A stretch of DNA of 64,000 nt, from contig NC_016135.3 of NCBI RefSeq assembly GCF_000005505.3, positions 13,734,613-13,798,612 on the forward strand. The letters are read 5' to 3'. Position 1 is the stretch's first letter; each line of letters starts with the position of its first letter. Below, one piece after another: positions 36,443 through 48,692 of the stretch. The notes below the pieces were generated by a model. The model saw only the letters and a list, made by a program, of their open reading frames with translations. It had not been told where the DNA came from and did not search any database. Origin of the DNA: Brachypodium distachyon (lineage: Eukaryota; Streptophyta; Magnoliopsida; Poales; Poaceae). The position numbers and the translations under genes are program-made.

Positions 36443-36917
36443 ACAAGCGTGACTGCTCGACCCAAGAAGAACGGCTGGTCCAAACCTCAGCTAGATTGGG
36501 TGAAATTGAATGTTGACGCTTCATTTGATGCGGATACTCTTCGTGCGACAATAGGTGCTGTAATCAGAGACCATCAAGAAGCTGCTGAAGCACATGCAGT
36601 CTGCATTGGGTTGGAGCTGGCTACTCTCTCAGGCTGTTTCCGAGTCCTTGTTAACTCGGATTCATCAGATGTCGTCCAGGCGATCTCCTCAGGTAACCAA
36701 CCTCTGAGCGCGGCTGCAGCTATTTATGAGGATTGCTTCAGTACCATTGAAGACATACCCCAATTTGAAATCTTGCATTGCTTTAGAGAGACTAATAGTG
36801 TAGCCCATGAATTAGCGCAATTGGCAACCCCTTCTACCTCTTCTTATCGAGGATGTAACTATTGCTTCAAATCAATAAAGAGGTTTTATGCGGTAAAAAA
36901 AACAAGCGCGACTGCTC
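36443..36917 (+). mobile_element. Retroposed LINE RNase H fragment with target duplication
   Basis: A 443-bp insert (36459-36901) ends in an A-rich tail and is bracketed by ACAAGCGTGACTGCTC (36443-36458) and ACAAGCGCGACTGCTC (36902-36917), a 16-bp target-site duplication with one mismatch. It encodes an RNase H-like domain (RVT_3 type): LDWVKLNVDASFD, GAVIRDHQE, GLELATLSGCFRVLVNSDSS and DVVQAIS. The part between GAVIRD and the AEAHAVCIGLELA block is shortened compared with the usual domain, so residues are missing. It is a 5'-truncated LINE 3' end, probably inactive. Confidence 0.85.
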
Positions 36918-37269
36918 CATCGCAGCACACATAAATTGCTTATTTTTATCATGCCAGGCACCCCGAAGTCTCGCAGTACAGGCTGCTGCCTCTGTAAGAT
37001 ATTAGGCAAACTCCATGATTTCAGTACTCCATCATTGTTAGCTCGCATATATTTTTCTCTCGTTGCAATTATCTTGTCGGTATGACAACACTAACATAGT
37101 AACAGATAATTCTTCTTATAAGCTGAAACAGTGCTAGTAAATGATTAACAATAAGGCGTTTGCTTTACAAGCAACCAAAATAGAGGCAGTTAACATCAGC
37201 CATATCTATTTTGTTTCGTTTACTTAATGTAGTCCTTTGGCAGAGGATATGCCCGCTATTGGAAGAGTC
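36918..37269. other. Spacer, nothing recognised
   Basis: AT-rich DNA between two retroelement insertions. Confidence 0.4.
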
Positions 37270-37408
37270 TTTTTTTTTTCTAGGATGCAACCAAGCGGTT
37301 ACATCATCGTTTAAAGAAGGGACAGCCAAGAAGCCAACACCGTCTAGCGGTAACAACGCCAACTGGCTAGATTACAAAGGGGCTCACTACCTCCCAACAA
37401 GCAACCCA

Positions 37409-40400
37409 CTCACCCTAAGGGTCGAAAAGGAAAAGCTATCCCTAATCAGTCTAACACGCTCCCAGCAGACCGCCTCCTCAGCGATAAAGCGTAGAATGTG
37501 GATGTGAGAAGACGAGGCTCCATTGAAGACCACGTCATTCCGATGCTTCCAGATGGACCAGAACACCAGTGCCGTCGCAGTCCGGAAGTCCCGTCGAGCG
37601 CCCTACGGAACAGCAGCCGTGGCCCACCACTTTCGGATGTCGGAATCACCCTCCGGACGCCAATCAAGGTGGCCCCAAAGCGCAAGGATGGGCTCCCACA
37701 CCTGCCGTGCGACAACGCATCCCAGCAACAAGTAAGAGACCGTTTCTGGCTCCTGATCACAAAGGGGACACCTTGCTGGGTGTGGCAGCCCACGCCGCTG
37801 CAACCGATCACCGGTCCAGCACCGGTTCCGAACCGCCAACCAAGTGAAAAATCGGCACCGCATCGGCGCCCTTGAGCTCCACACCGGCTCGGCCAAGGGA
37901 TCGATCAATCTGCCCGCAAAGAGGTTGGAGTAGGCCGACTTCGCCGTGTACACCCCCTGGTTGGTCCAGTCCCACCTCAGAGTGTCGTGACCACCATCAG
38001 GGAGTTGAAACCCTTGGAGACATCCCCAAAGGGCCAGGTACTCATCAATGGCATCCGTGATCCAGGCCCCAAGCACTCCATCCCTGACCGTGCGAGTGCG
38101 CAGTAAGCGGGGTCTCACCGAAGCCGTCAAAAGAGGAAAGCGGTCACGGATCCGGACCCCCTCAAGCCACCTATCAGTACAGAAGAGAGTTCGTCGTCCG
38201 TCCCCTAGATGAGAGGATGTCGTGGTGTCAAAAATCTCGTCAACCAGCTGCGAGGCCGGGATGGTAAACACATTCCACGGCTTGGAGTCATCCACCCTGG
38301 CGAGCCACCTCCAACGCACCCTCAAGGCGGCGTTCATGAGGGAGAGGTTGGGAATGCCAAGCCCGCCCAACTGCCTCGGCATGCAGACCGAGCGCCAGGC
38401 GACCACACAGTGACCCCCATGGACGTCCTTCCTCCGCTTCCAAAGGAAACCACGGCAAAGTTTCTCCACCCCTTTTATCGTCTTGACCGGCAGATCAAGG
38501 GACATCATCAAGTAGACCGGCACCGCTGACAGCGTCGAGCGAATCAGAACCAGCCGTCCAACCTTCGAAAGGAGGGGAGCCTTCCACGATGCCAGCCGCA
38601 TCTCCACTTTGTCGTCGAGCGCCGCGAGCTGGGTTGCCGACTGCTTGCGGATCCCAAGGGGCAATCCGAGATACGTGCAAGGAAAATCCCGAACAGCGCA
38701 GGTCAGCCGCGATCCGATAAGCTCATGCGGCATCTCTGAACACCGGATGGGGTGTGCCGAGCACTTCGCAAAATTAGTGCACAATCCGGAAGCCACACCA
38801 AAGTCATTGACGATGGCAGAACATGCGAGAAGATCACGCTCAGGAAGGTGACCACGTCATCCGCAAAGAGGGACGTCCCATGCCGGATGCCCTCAGCGAG
38901 ATGAGAGAGCAGCCCTTCCTCCTCCGCACGCACCAAGAGGTAGTGCAAAACATCCATGACGAGGATGAAGAGCATGGCCGAAAGCGGGTCTTCCTGCCGC
39001 AAGCCCCTCCTGTTGGCGATCTTCCCACCCGGAATCCCATTGAGGAGGATTCAGGTTGTGGCGGAAGACAGGAGGCCACAGATCCAGTTGCGCAAGCGAG
39101 GACCAAAACCACACCGCTCAAGGACCTCAAGCAAAAACGCCTAGTCCACCGTGTCAAAAGCTTTCGTGATGTCAAGCTTCAACAGGACCGCATCACGCTT
39201 CAGGGCGTGCAGCTTCCTGACCATCCCCTGCACCAACATGAAGTTGTCGTACAGGCAGCGGCCCTTGATGAAGGCACTCTGGTGGGGGCCAACCAACAGG
39301 ACAAGTGGGGTGCGACCCTATTAGCCAGAACCTTCGCAAAGAGCTTCGCCATGCTATGGATGAGGCTGACGGGCCGGAAGTCCCGGACCTCCACAGCATC
39401 CTGTTTCTTCGGCAGCAGGGTGATTAGTGCCTTGTTGATGCATCCCACGTGCGTCCAGCCATGCCAAGGCGTGGAACACTGCCACCACATCATCCTTGAT
39501 GATGTCCCAACAAGCCACGTAAAAATGGCCAGTGAAACCATCCGGCCCCAGCGCCTTGTCAAGCTCCTGGGACCGGACCGCCGCCTAGATCTCCTCCACT
39601 GTGAAATCAACCTCCAAAGGCCGGAGATCGCACGTGGCAACCCCCAGGAAGTCGAGATCGAGGGAGAACTCCCAAGGGGGGGCGTTGCCGAGCAAGGCCT
39701 CGAAGAAACCATCCACTGCGGTAGCCTTGGCATCGTGCTCCGAGACAAGCCCGCCATCCACGAGCAGGTGAGAGACGAAGTTCTTCCGTCGGCGATGGCT
39801 CGCATGCAAGTGAAAGTACTTGGTGCACGCGTCGCCCTCGCGTAGCCAAAGAAGCCGCGACTTTTGCCTTGCGATTGTCCGTTCCAAGGAGGACAACCCC
39901 AACAGCTTCCTCTTAAGGAGCTGACGTAACCCACGCTCATCCACAAACAAGGCCCGAGAGTCCATCGCCATATCCAAGCACAAGATGACCTCGGTGGCCA
40001 CCATGATTTGGAGCTTCGTGTTCCCAATGAATCGATCACTCCAGCTCCAAAGACGCTTGGCGGTAGCCCGTAGGCAACAATCCAAGCGCTTGAAGGGGTT
40101 GTGGATCACCGGGGCGGAATTCCAAACCCCCCGCACCACGTCCTCAAACCCATCCACACGAGTCCAGAAGCTCTCGAAGACAAAACGGCGTCCGCTCGCC
40201 ATATGGGCCTCAAGGCCCAACAAGAGGGGAAAAAGGTCCGACGTGGCCGTACTAAGGGCCTACAGGAAGGCCTCGGGCCAACTGGCCTCCCAATCCACGG
40301 TGGAAAACACCCGATCCAGCTTCTCCAATGTGGCCCTCTCACGCTCGTTTGACCACGTGTACCGACGCCCATTGAGGTAAAGCTCCTTCATCTCCAGGTC

Positions 40401-40920
40401 CCTGATGGCCCTCCTGAACCGGCCCATCATCCTCCTGTTGATGTTTTCGTTGTTTTTGTCACTAGGGTCCACAATGAGGTTAAAATTGCCCGCAAGCACC
40501 CACGGGCTAGCATGGATGTCCCTGATATCGCGCAGCTCTTGGAGGAAGAGCAACTTATCGGCGTCGCTCCGCGGACCGTAAACCACTGTTAGCCACCAGC
40601 TGTCCTCGAGCCGCGGCCTTGACGCAAATCGTGATCGCGTTCTTCGTGATATGAGAGTTCGAGAGGGAGAACTCTCCACTCTTCCACGACACAAGAATTC
40701 CACCACGCGTGCCCTCCGCCGGGAGATAGGTGAAAGAATCAAACCCCGGCCCCAAACACTCAGCCACGATATACCGGGAAATCAAATTTAGTTTAGTTTC
40801 CTAGAGTCCAACTACATTCGCTCCGGATGATGCCACCACTTGTTGTACCGCCGTGCGCTTGGCCCTAGAGTTTAGACCGCGCACGTTCCACACCAACAGG
40901 TTCACATTGGGCTCTGACAT
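37409..40920 (-). pseudogene. LINE ORF2 (endonuclease-reverse transcriptase), broken
   Basis: ORF2 would start at 40920 with MSEPNVNLLVWNVRGLNSRA, the first motif of the AP-type endonuclease. The ETK motif is preceded by a TAG stop where relatives have glutamine. Later blocks are TVVYGPRSDADK, VLAGNFNLIVDPSDK, WSNERERATLEKLDRVF (endonuclease end), [20 protein letters not shown] (RT), RQEDPLSAMLFILVMDVL, the FADD box near 38870, CTYLGLPLGI, and the zf-RVT region with SRAPMRCRFFTWLAVRNRCW and CPLCDQEPETVSYLL. The tail WSIWKHRNDVVFNGA is readable down to about 37409. Several frameshifts (about 40610, 39450, 39290) and stops at 40260, 39585 and 37603 divide it. It cannot make an active protein but could have mobilised copies in the past. 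Confidence 0.88.
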
Positions 40921-40967
40921 GAGGCAGCCCACCGACTACGGCCCAAAGGCCAGTCACACCGCCCGAG

Positions 40968-43475
40968 TCAGCCCACCAACACCCCCTCGCCAACGCCCTC
41001 TAGCGGCATGGCCTCATTCTCCCAGCCGAACAGAGCCACGATGGCTGAGATCTGCTCCGAGCTGAGAGGCTTCTCGAACAGCTGTGCATACGCCTTCAGG
41101 GCTTCGTCCCCGATGCGCTCACCCTCCCTGGCAATCCCCAAGCGGTGCATCAGGACCCTCTGCTGGCTCTTCACGCCGGAGGGCGAGGCCGTTCGCTCGG
41201 CAAGGCGCCGGCTGCAGCGCGGGGAGGATGCCGCCACCGTCTTCTTCCTGAAGCTTCTCGGAGGTGGCCGGGGCAGAATGTGAGAGGGGGTTTTGCGCAC
41301 CAACTCCCGGAAACGCTCCACCACCTGGGCGTCCATCGCCGACTCATCCACCGCCAGAGAACCACCCTGCTCCGCCCCAAGCGGTGCCTCCTCCGGCACC
41401 TGGGGCTCCACGCCAGACTCAAGGGGGTCGGCCGCGGTCAAGTCGATCCCGGGTGAAGCTTGGGCCGGCACCTCGGCAGAGGACAAGCTCACTGTGAAGT
41501 AGCTCGTTGTAGTCGTCTCGTCGTCAGATGCCGCATATCGGTCCTCCCGATCCACCTCAGGCGTGCTACCGCACGGAGAGGCCGCATGACTCCCCGGCGC
41601 GCTGCCTGCCGAAGAGACAAGTGAGGCTTCAAGCCGCATGGGGTCCCAGTCCTCCTGAGACAACGAATCAGTCGAGGTCCAAGAGATCTCGGGCTCCTAC
41701 ACAGTCCCGCGGAGGAGTCCCGCCAGGAGGAACTCTGGCGCCTCGGCCGAGAGGCGGGACCAGTGAGCAATCGCCAACCTCTCCCCATCCACATGACGAC
41801 CATGGTCCGCATCCCGGCCATGGCGGTAGCCGAAATCGTCGTAATCCACGCGCCCCCTTGAGCAGGAGAAGGAGTTGCACCGAGGGCCACGAGCATCCCA
41901 CCCCGAGTCAATCGTCCAAGTGGGGTTGCCATTGTGTCCATCGTCACCGTCATCCGAAGACCACCCAGCCGAGGAGGATCGGTCTGTCAGAGCCCCAACC
42001 TCCTCGGTCTGTAGCAAGTGGATTAGGACACGGTAATCAAGCAGGTTGACCTCGGAAGGAATCAACCGCTCAGGGGGAATCATCAAGTCATCGTCTTCCT
42101 CCTCCACCAAACTCAGCGGCTCGACAATCTCCAGCACTTGCTCCCGAGGAACAAGGCATGGGTCCGCAGTCCAGGCAAACACCCTGAAGTGACCCATGTC
42201 ATCCCTGCTAGCAGTTTCGGAGCCCAGCCGCTCCACTTTGCAAGAAGAGTCGAGGATTGCGACGGCCGTCTCCACACTCCACGCGTGCGGTGGGATGCCT
42301 TCCAATTCCAGGTGCACACGGAAGGGGGGGGGGGGGGAGCGTCCCACGGCTTGCCGGAATTTGTTCCACGGGGCGAAATGGAGTGTGAATCGACGTCCCC
42401 CCATCACTTCAGCCGCCATCACCGCATCGCGTCCCTCCCTGGAACGGAAAACGACTAGGAAGTCATCCGGCCAGTAGCGATGCGTGGAGAAGGAGCCATC
42501 AAGTGCCGGAAAGCGGCTACAGATCGCCGTCGTGACAGAAGAGAGTGGCACGCGTGGCCGCGCGCCCACCACGCGCACCACCAAACTCCACGCCAAGGTC
42601 GACTCCTCGTCGTCGATGGCCGCCGTCCTTGGAATGATGCAGGTTTCAACCCGAGGCCGGAGAGAGGCCGCGCCCCGCGGCAAGGCCACCGGGGTCACCG
42701 CCGGCACCGGCCCCTCCCGAGGCGGCTCCGCCACCGCCGCCGCCGAAGGAGGCGCCACCACCGCAGGCGTAACCGCGGCAGGGGCCACAGCTGGTAGCGG
42801 AGCCGCATCCACAACAGGCCCCAGCCGCGCCAAGAGCGCCGGCCCTGGGCGCTGTCCACCACGAATGACGGCCGGGGCAGCCCGAGATTGCAGAGCAGGG
42901 CCACGCGCCGGGGCCTCTTGAGGCTGCACCGCGGGACCACGGGTCGGTGCTTGAGGCCGCGTCGCCGGGCCACAGGCTGGAGGCTGCCCACCTCGCGTCG
43001 GGGGGGAACGCGAGGAGCGTGTCACCCGGCAGAGACGCGCGACGTGATCCTCCCCCTTGCAGCGGAGACACTTGGTGGGATTGGGACAGAGGGCCGCCAC
43101 ATGATCGTCCCCGAGGCAATTGAAGAAGTGCCCGGCGAGCTCCGGCGGCAGCTCCTGGCGCACTGCCGTGGCCGGGAGAGGAGCCTGAAGTCGGCGCCGC
43201 TTCTTCTTCAGCTTGCCCGACGTCTGCCAGCCCCCGCCGTCGTCCCCAGACGAGCCAGACGCGCCATCCATCGGCCACACCACCACGGAGGCAATCTGTC
43301 GAACAGGTTGTGTGCCTGCCCCGACCGCCGCCACCACCCGAGAAGTCCCACCCACCGGAGGGCTCTTGCTCCGCACCACATCACAATAGAACCTCACCGA
43401 GTCATCGCCGTCAGACGGCGGACTCCCCGCCCTCCACCGCCGCTCCATGGTCGACAGCCGCGAAGGGGACGCCAT
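40968..43475 (-). pseudogene. LINE ORF1 (nucleic-acid-binding), one internal stop
   Basis: The frame runs from ATG at 43475 to a stop at 40968, 836 codons, interrupted only by one TAG at 41699-41697. The N-terminal third has a basic region (KLKKKRRRLQ) and two zinc knuckles: CLRCKGEDHVARLC is a complete CCHC, while the preceding copy FFNCLGDDHVAALC lacks its first cysteine. A proline/alanine-rich linker follows, then an RNA-binding-like domain (DEESTLAWSLVVRVVGARPR, HRYWPDDFLVVFRSREGRDA, LHFAPWNKFRQA). After the stop the same frame continues with an acidic stretch and SFRKKTVAASSPRCSRRLAE. ORF1 proteins coat LINE RNA. A G12 run at about 42326-42339 encodes a proline run and is a likely slippage site. 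Confidence 0.85.
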
Positions 43476-43650
43476 CGGGCTCGAGTGACGCGAAGAAAGG
43501 GGGGAGACGGAAGGGACGGGAGGGGCTGGAAGGAGGGGAGGACGAGGAAGAGAGGAGGCCGCTGGAGCCGGAGTGGCTAGCGGCGTGGGGTGGACGCCGT
43601 CGCCAGAGTGGCGGCGGCGGTGGGAAGCCCTAGTCGCCTGGGAAGTTTCG

Positions 43651-44212
43651 CCTCCAAGAAGTGGCTACTGGTTGGTCTTGGTGCAACGTTCGAAGAACGC
43701 CCGGAATCAATGGGAAACTGGACCTGTTTCAAATCTTTTCATGTGGGTGCCACAGTTCTCATCACTCGCATCAGCAGTAGTGTACTTGCACATCATTGCT
43801 TGATGTTGGTGTAGCCCCCTAACTCACTAAAGCAAACAAATTAATCGATGAACAGAAGCTTCGCATTTTTGCACTATACATGGAATATATATTTAGACAT
43901 TATGCTGCCATATATTTGCATGCAATGTTGACTGCTGAAGTGCTGAGTATTGTACCAGTGCAAATGCAAACACGAAAAAGTCCAATTAATATAATCTCAC
44001 CATAAACCATGTTTTGTACTAGTACTGTAGTAGCGTACTCTGTCATCAACTTATCACGCGTGCTGATCAGATTACACTAAATTTTAAAATATTTATCGAC
44101 AGATGTCCATGCATATACACTCTTATTTAGCCATATAGTATATGCTAAAAGCTCTCCCCAAAAGCAATACACTAATTACGCTTTTGCTTTTTATCCGTGA
44201 TCTGTTAGTACG
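43651..44212. other. Spacer between LINEs, nothing recognised
   Basis: No gene or repeat boundary apparent. Confidence 0.4.
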
Positions 44213-45075
44213 TTTTGTTTTTGAAACAGCGGGCCTCCTCACTGATTTTCAAACGAAAACAGAAAAACAAAAATGTAGAGTTCGGCCTTACAACTTGGCA
44301 AATCCTAACGCGAATCAACAAAGAAAATAAGAAATGCAAAGCATAGACAAGGACTCATAAAGGAACATCCATCAATGTAAATGTCTTCCAGTGGGCACCC
44401 ATCCATGTTCTTTTTTGCAAAAACTTCATCAAGCACCATCCTGACCATCTTGAGCCAGCCCCACCTCGAGCCTTCTTTGTAGTTTGCTTCTTTCTGCAAA
44501 ATTGCCCAAGCAGTAATATGATTACACAGTTGAAAATTAAGCATCAAAGGATCAGCAGGATATTGATGCTTGAAGCATGTTGCATTCCTAATTTTCCAGA
44601 AGTCCACTCAGGACCAGCGTGCGGATCAGCAGGAAAAGATTGTAACCAATCTGCAAACGAATCTTGTATTTTCAGACGGTCTTTGTAAACTGAAAGCACA
44701 CGCTTGCGGAACAAAAAAAGGAGATGGTCCACAGTTTCCCAGCAACTACAGAAGTGGCATTGAACATGCCAGACCACCCTCTCTTGAGTAGATTGTCTTT
44801 GGTCAAAATGCTGTTGAACATTAACCTCAAATCAAGGTTCTTCTAGACTGAATACTTTGGAGACGCGGCACTTTAACTTTCTGCAGAGTGACGGAGTGAC
44901 CTGCTTTGAGAAAGTAATCCCATAGAGCCAGGGGAACATGTTAGCCAAAGTCCCATCCACAGTCCAGGTATCTCGGAACAAGGTCTTGCACCATTTCCTA
45001 CAACTCCCTGTGTGATCTACTTTGAAGCGGACATTTCTGAAACTGGGGAGAAGTTGATACGTGTCAGGCTAGCCA
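44213..45075 (-). mobile_element. 5'-truncated LINE, ORF2 C-terminal part
   Basis: On the minus strand, an open stretch reads FRDTWTVDGTLANMFPWLYG and then CHFCSCWETVDHLLF (zf-RVT zinc-binding region) and FWKIRNATCFKHQ. These are the last parts of plant LINE ORF2. A short T run (44218-44222) marks the 3' end. The reverse transcriptase core is missing, so the copy is dead on arrival. Confidence 0.78.
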
Positions 45076-45898
45076 GCATTAATATTTAGTTGCCATGAAC
45101 TGTCCAGTCAAGTGTTTAGTTCGTCGCGGAGTGCAATAAATTCATGCAGTTGCACTGCGTTTGTAATCTGCATTTTGCATGGTCGGTGTGAAGACGTGAC
45201 CGGCCTACCGCCTACGTGCAGTTGCGTTCAGTTTATAATCACCATCCATCCATGGTTAATTCCACGAAACCATATATGGTGAGGAATCAAATTAATCTAG
45301 CGAAGAAACAGACATTCATTCATCTGTGTCTCACAAGCATCTCAGGTTGCAATCACTATAATTAACTTCGGTCGTGTTAGTGGTGGCTGTTGTGTCGATC
45401 CGCTCATACCCTACCAAGTGGCAAGAGAAGAGTTAAAAAAATAACAGGTGGCAAGAGAATATTATGAGTTGGCGCATGTAGAAATTTGGGTTTCCACACT
45501 TTAGCAAATAGGTTAACGTTTGACAGGTGTCTTATGTGCGTACATATAAGTTATAACGTAAAATCAAGTACACATACTAATAATTAAAATTGCAAGGCAT
45601 AATTATTACGTGCTGGATTCTGTCGAGCGCAGGATGTATTATCATACAAAGTTGTTCCTCATTGTGACGCTGGTTGAAAATGCCGTGTGCCCAACAAACC
45701 TGGCATATTTTCCCCCAATGTGGTGGTGGTAGGAGGCATATCTCAGTCCGTACCAAGTAAAAGCATCATATCTCCCAAATGGAGACAGGCACGAACAAGG
45801 GGAGCGATCAGTTGGTGAGGTAATAATTAACCTGTGGACAGTAACCATCAACTGTAACAGGGATTAACTAATTAGATGGTACATATGGCGTCTTATAT
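45076..45898. other. Intergenic, nothing recognised
   Basis: AT-rich DNA without coding sequence or clear repeat boundaries. Confidence 0.4.
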
Positions 45899-46142
45899 CC
45901 AGTGCAAAATTTCATTCGGTGCAAACTTGTAAACTATTCACACAGACAATCAGATCTAAAACCCACGGTACTGATCAAAGGTGGATTAAACACCCACTTA
46001 AACACATTTTTCATATAACCCTCTTTGATTAGCCCACTCTTACTAAAAGTAGATTCCCACTTTTAATTTGCACCACACATTTAGATCCAAATACTCAACG
46101 TGGCTAGTTTGTAAGTTTGCATTGAATGAAAGTTTGCACGGT
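45899..46142. mobile_element. MITE-like inverted-repeat element
   Basis: Left end ccagtgcaaaatttcattcg continuing gtgcaaacttgtaaact, and the inverted right end ccgtgcaaactttcattcaa continuing tgcaaacttacaaact, give inverted ends of about 36 bp around 170 bp. The gtgcaaac motif is shared with the MITE at 34637. Confidence 0.65.
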
Positions 46143-46184
46143 GTCCCTTCACACTTAGAATTTACCTGATCACCAAAAATTTTC

Positions 46185-46247
46185 TACTCTCTCCGATCCA
46201 TATTACTTGTCAAGATTTAGTACAAAACAAGTAATTCCGTCCGTAGG
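46185..46247. mobile_element. Degraded Stowaway-type MITE
   Basis: The sequence tactctctccgatccatatt acttgt faces caagtaattccgtccgtaggg, a short inverted pair with Stowaway-like ends. The element is reduced to about 60 bp. Confidence 0.4.
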
Positions 46248-46416
46248 GGGTGCTTTTTTTTTCTTCCAATTTTGGGTGTCACGGCTCTATCAATGTTGCA
46301 TACTTTTGGGTGAACATGAGTATTTCAATAACAGATCGACAACTGGCGTGCGCATGCCCCTACTAGCTAGAAATATGGAACATAGTACAATACCCCGCTT
46401 TTTATAGGGCATCGTG

Positions 46417-48692
46417 TTTTTTTTCCGAATCGGACCTCTCCCCACTTTCCATTTCAATCAAAACGGAAATAACAAGGTCTCGAGCAATTACACATCAAGA
46501 GCAGGAATGAAAGAAAAGCAGGAAGAGACGGATTCAGGCACCAACAGGAAATCCACTGCACCCAGCCCGACTCGGCCTGGGCACCATGGGGCGAAAACCT
46601 GTTGCCACCGAATAGCCAAGACTAACCTATCAACAGTTCAAAAAAGTTTCCACCAACACCATCTAGCTTATTACAGACCCACACAGGGGCCAAAAGGTTA
46701 GCAGCCAACGAGCAGGCAGTTTTTCAACGACGAACAGCAGAACTGGAAGATAGACAAAGAGCAGCTTCAGTCGCCCTCTATGTAGCTTGGTGACGGCGCC
46801 GAAGTTGAGTTGCAGATTGCATGAGTCTAGTCGCTCCATCCTTGATCCCCGGCTTCATGTGCGCGTCCTTCTAAAGTTCAGCCCAGTATTGCAGGAAAGA
46901 GCAAAGTAAGAAAACCACAGCCGTAGCGTGATGTAACATTTTCTTCTCAAAGCAAACAACATTCCTTGTTTTCCAGATGACCCAACACACAGCACCAAAG
47001 CCTTCAATGAAATAGGAGTGTATACCAGGCACAAAACATTTAATCCATATGAAATATTGCCAAGGATTCTGAGGAATCATATCAGTCCCCAACAAGTGTC
47101 CAATACATCCCCAAACTACCCTAGCAACCGTGCATTCAAAAAAGAGGTGAACTAGAGACTCATCTTTATGACAGAAGTAGCATTTAGGATTTCCAGGCCA
47201 CTGTCTTTTGATCATATTTCTTTAGTAAGAAGGGAGTTCAAAAACATCTGCCAGAGGAAGATTTTAATCTTTAAAGGAATTCTAGCTTTCCAAATAAAAG
47301 CATAGTTGGGGCCAACAATAGATTTGCACAACTGCTGATAAGAAGATTTCACAGTATAGCGCCCTTTACTGTCCCATCTCCACATGAAAGATTCAGGAAT
47401 ATCAGATAACACAACATCCCTGAGAATAGTATTTAGGTCAGCCCATTGACCAGCCAGGAAGCCATGCAACCACCTGGAGAAAGTAACAGAGCTCAGGTGT
47501 TGCTTGAAAAAGGACACAGAGACATCTTTAGAATCACAAAACAAGTACAGTTCTGGGAACTTAGCATACAGAGGTTCATCCCCCCCCCCCCCCACGAGGT
47601 GTCTTCCCAAAACCTTATGACAGTATCAGAACCCAGCCTACACACTCTACCAGAAAGGTAAAGCTGTTTAACTTTGATCAGGTCTTTCCAACAAAGAGAA
47701 TCAGTAAGTTTGACAGTAACAGAAGCAACAGAACATTGGCTCATATATTTTGCTTTGACAATCTCTTGCCACATACCTTTCTTATTATCCAACCTCCACC
47801 ACCACTTACATAACAAGGCAGTGTTAAAGGAGCTAATTCTTCTAAAACCAAGCCCCCCTTTCTTTTTAGGTCTACAAACCCTATCTCACTTCACAAGATG
47901 ATATTTTCTTTTGTTACTATTCCCTTGCCAGAAGAAGGTTCTTCTAGACTTGTCAATCCTTTCAACAACAGTTTTGGGGAACTTATACATGGACATATAA
48001 TAAGTTGGGACACTCTCAAGGCAAGATTTGATCAAAACAGCTCTGCCCCTAGCAAACAAGGAACCACCTCTCCAGGCATCAAGTTTTTTTGCTATCTTAG
48101 AGCAAAGGAAAGCCCAGTGCTTAGTCAGAAGTCTAGACCCTCCCACTGACACCCCAAAATACATAAAGGGAATATCTCCTATTTTGCAGCCAAAGAGATC
48201 AGAATAGGCCTGAGCTACATCATTATCTTCACCAATAACATAAAGCTCACTCTTAAGGAAATTAATTTTCAAACCAGACATAAGTTCAAAGGTATAGAGC
48301 AATAGCTTTAGGTTAACAGCTTTTTCCATATCGTGTTGAATACGGAGAATGGTGTCATCTGCATACTGCAGAATGGCAATTCCAGTAGGGATAAGATGAG
48401 GAGCAAGACCACAAATCATGTTATTAGTTTGAGCTCTAAGGATCATTCTAGTAAGGCAATCAGCAGCAAAGTTAAAAAGGAAAGGGGAGAGGGGGTCCTC
48501 CTGGCTCACCCCTTTGTGACTCAGACAATAGGGACCCAACACCTCGTTCATCTTGACACAAACAGTGCCATTACATAGAACCATTTTAATCCAGGACATC
48601 CACAAGGTACAAAAACCTCTAACTTCCATGCAAGAAAGAAGGAAATTCCAATGAACCTTATCATAGGCATCATGTTATTTCTCAACAACAAA
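46417..48692 (-). mobile_element. 5'-truncated LINE with RT and C-terminal region
   Basis: The poly(A) tail is the T run at 46417-46424. The copy reaches only to the palm of the reverse transcriptase at about 48692, where AYDKVHWNFL is preceded by unrelated AT-rich DNA. Flank words ataGGGCATCGTGTT (left) and ataGGCATCATGTT (about 48664) look similar, but the right one lies inside coding-like sequence, so I do not call it a target duplication. Confidence 0.85.
46871..48680 (-). pseudogene. LINE ORF2 fragment (RT palm to C-terminus)
   Basis: In order on the minus strand: AYDKVHWNFLLSCMEVRGF, KGVSQEDPLSPFLFNFAADC, ILQYADDTIL (the YADD catalytic box), GLKINFLKSELYVIG, YFGVSVGGSRL, LDAWRGGSLFARGRAVLIKS, then YTVKSSYQQLC and IWKARIPLKIKIFLWQMFLN, and finally CYFCHKDESLVHLFFECTVA with VCWVIWKTRNVVCFEKK. 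The first frame (48629-47886) is intact for 247 codons; three later frame changes and a stop at 47216 break the rest. A C13 run at 47580-47593 sits at one frame change. No endonuclease domain remains. Confidence 0.88.

Larger units (their letters stand above)
37270..43650 (-). mobile_element. Long LINE retrotransposon, both ORFs decayed
   Basis: The element is on the minus strand. Its poly(A) tail appears as the T run at 37270-37279 and its 5' UTR ends near 43650 with ctagggcttcccaccgccgc just inside (minus sense). ORF1 with zinc knuckles and ORF2 with endonuclease, reverse transcriptase and zf-RVT regions lie in the usual order. A possible diverged target duplication is GCTATTGGAAGAGTC (37255-37269) against GCTACTGGTTGGTC (about 43664), which I regard as weak. 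At about 6.4 kb it is close to full length. Confidence 0.88.

Noticed and set aside
48660..48680. Target-site duplication of the 46.4-kb LINE
   Set aside because: The similar word lies next to reverse transcriptase coding sequence rather than outside the element, and the match is imperfect.
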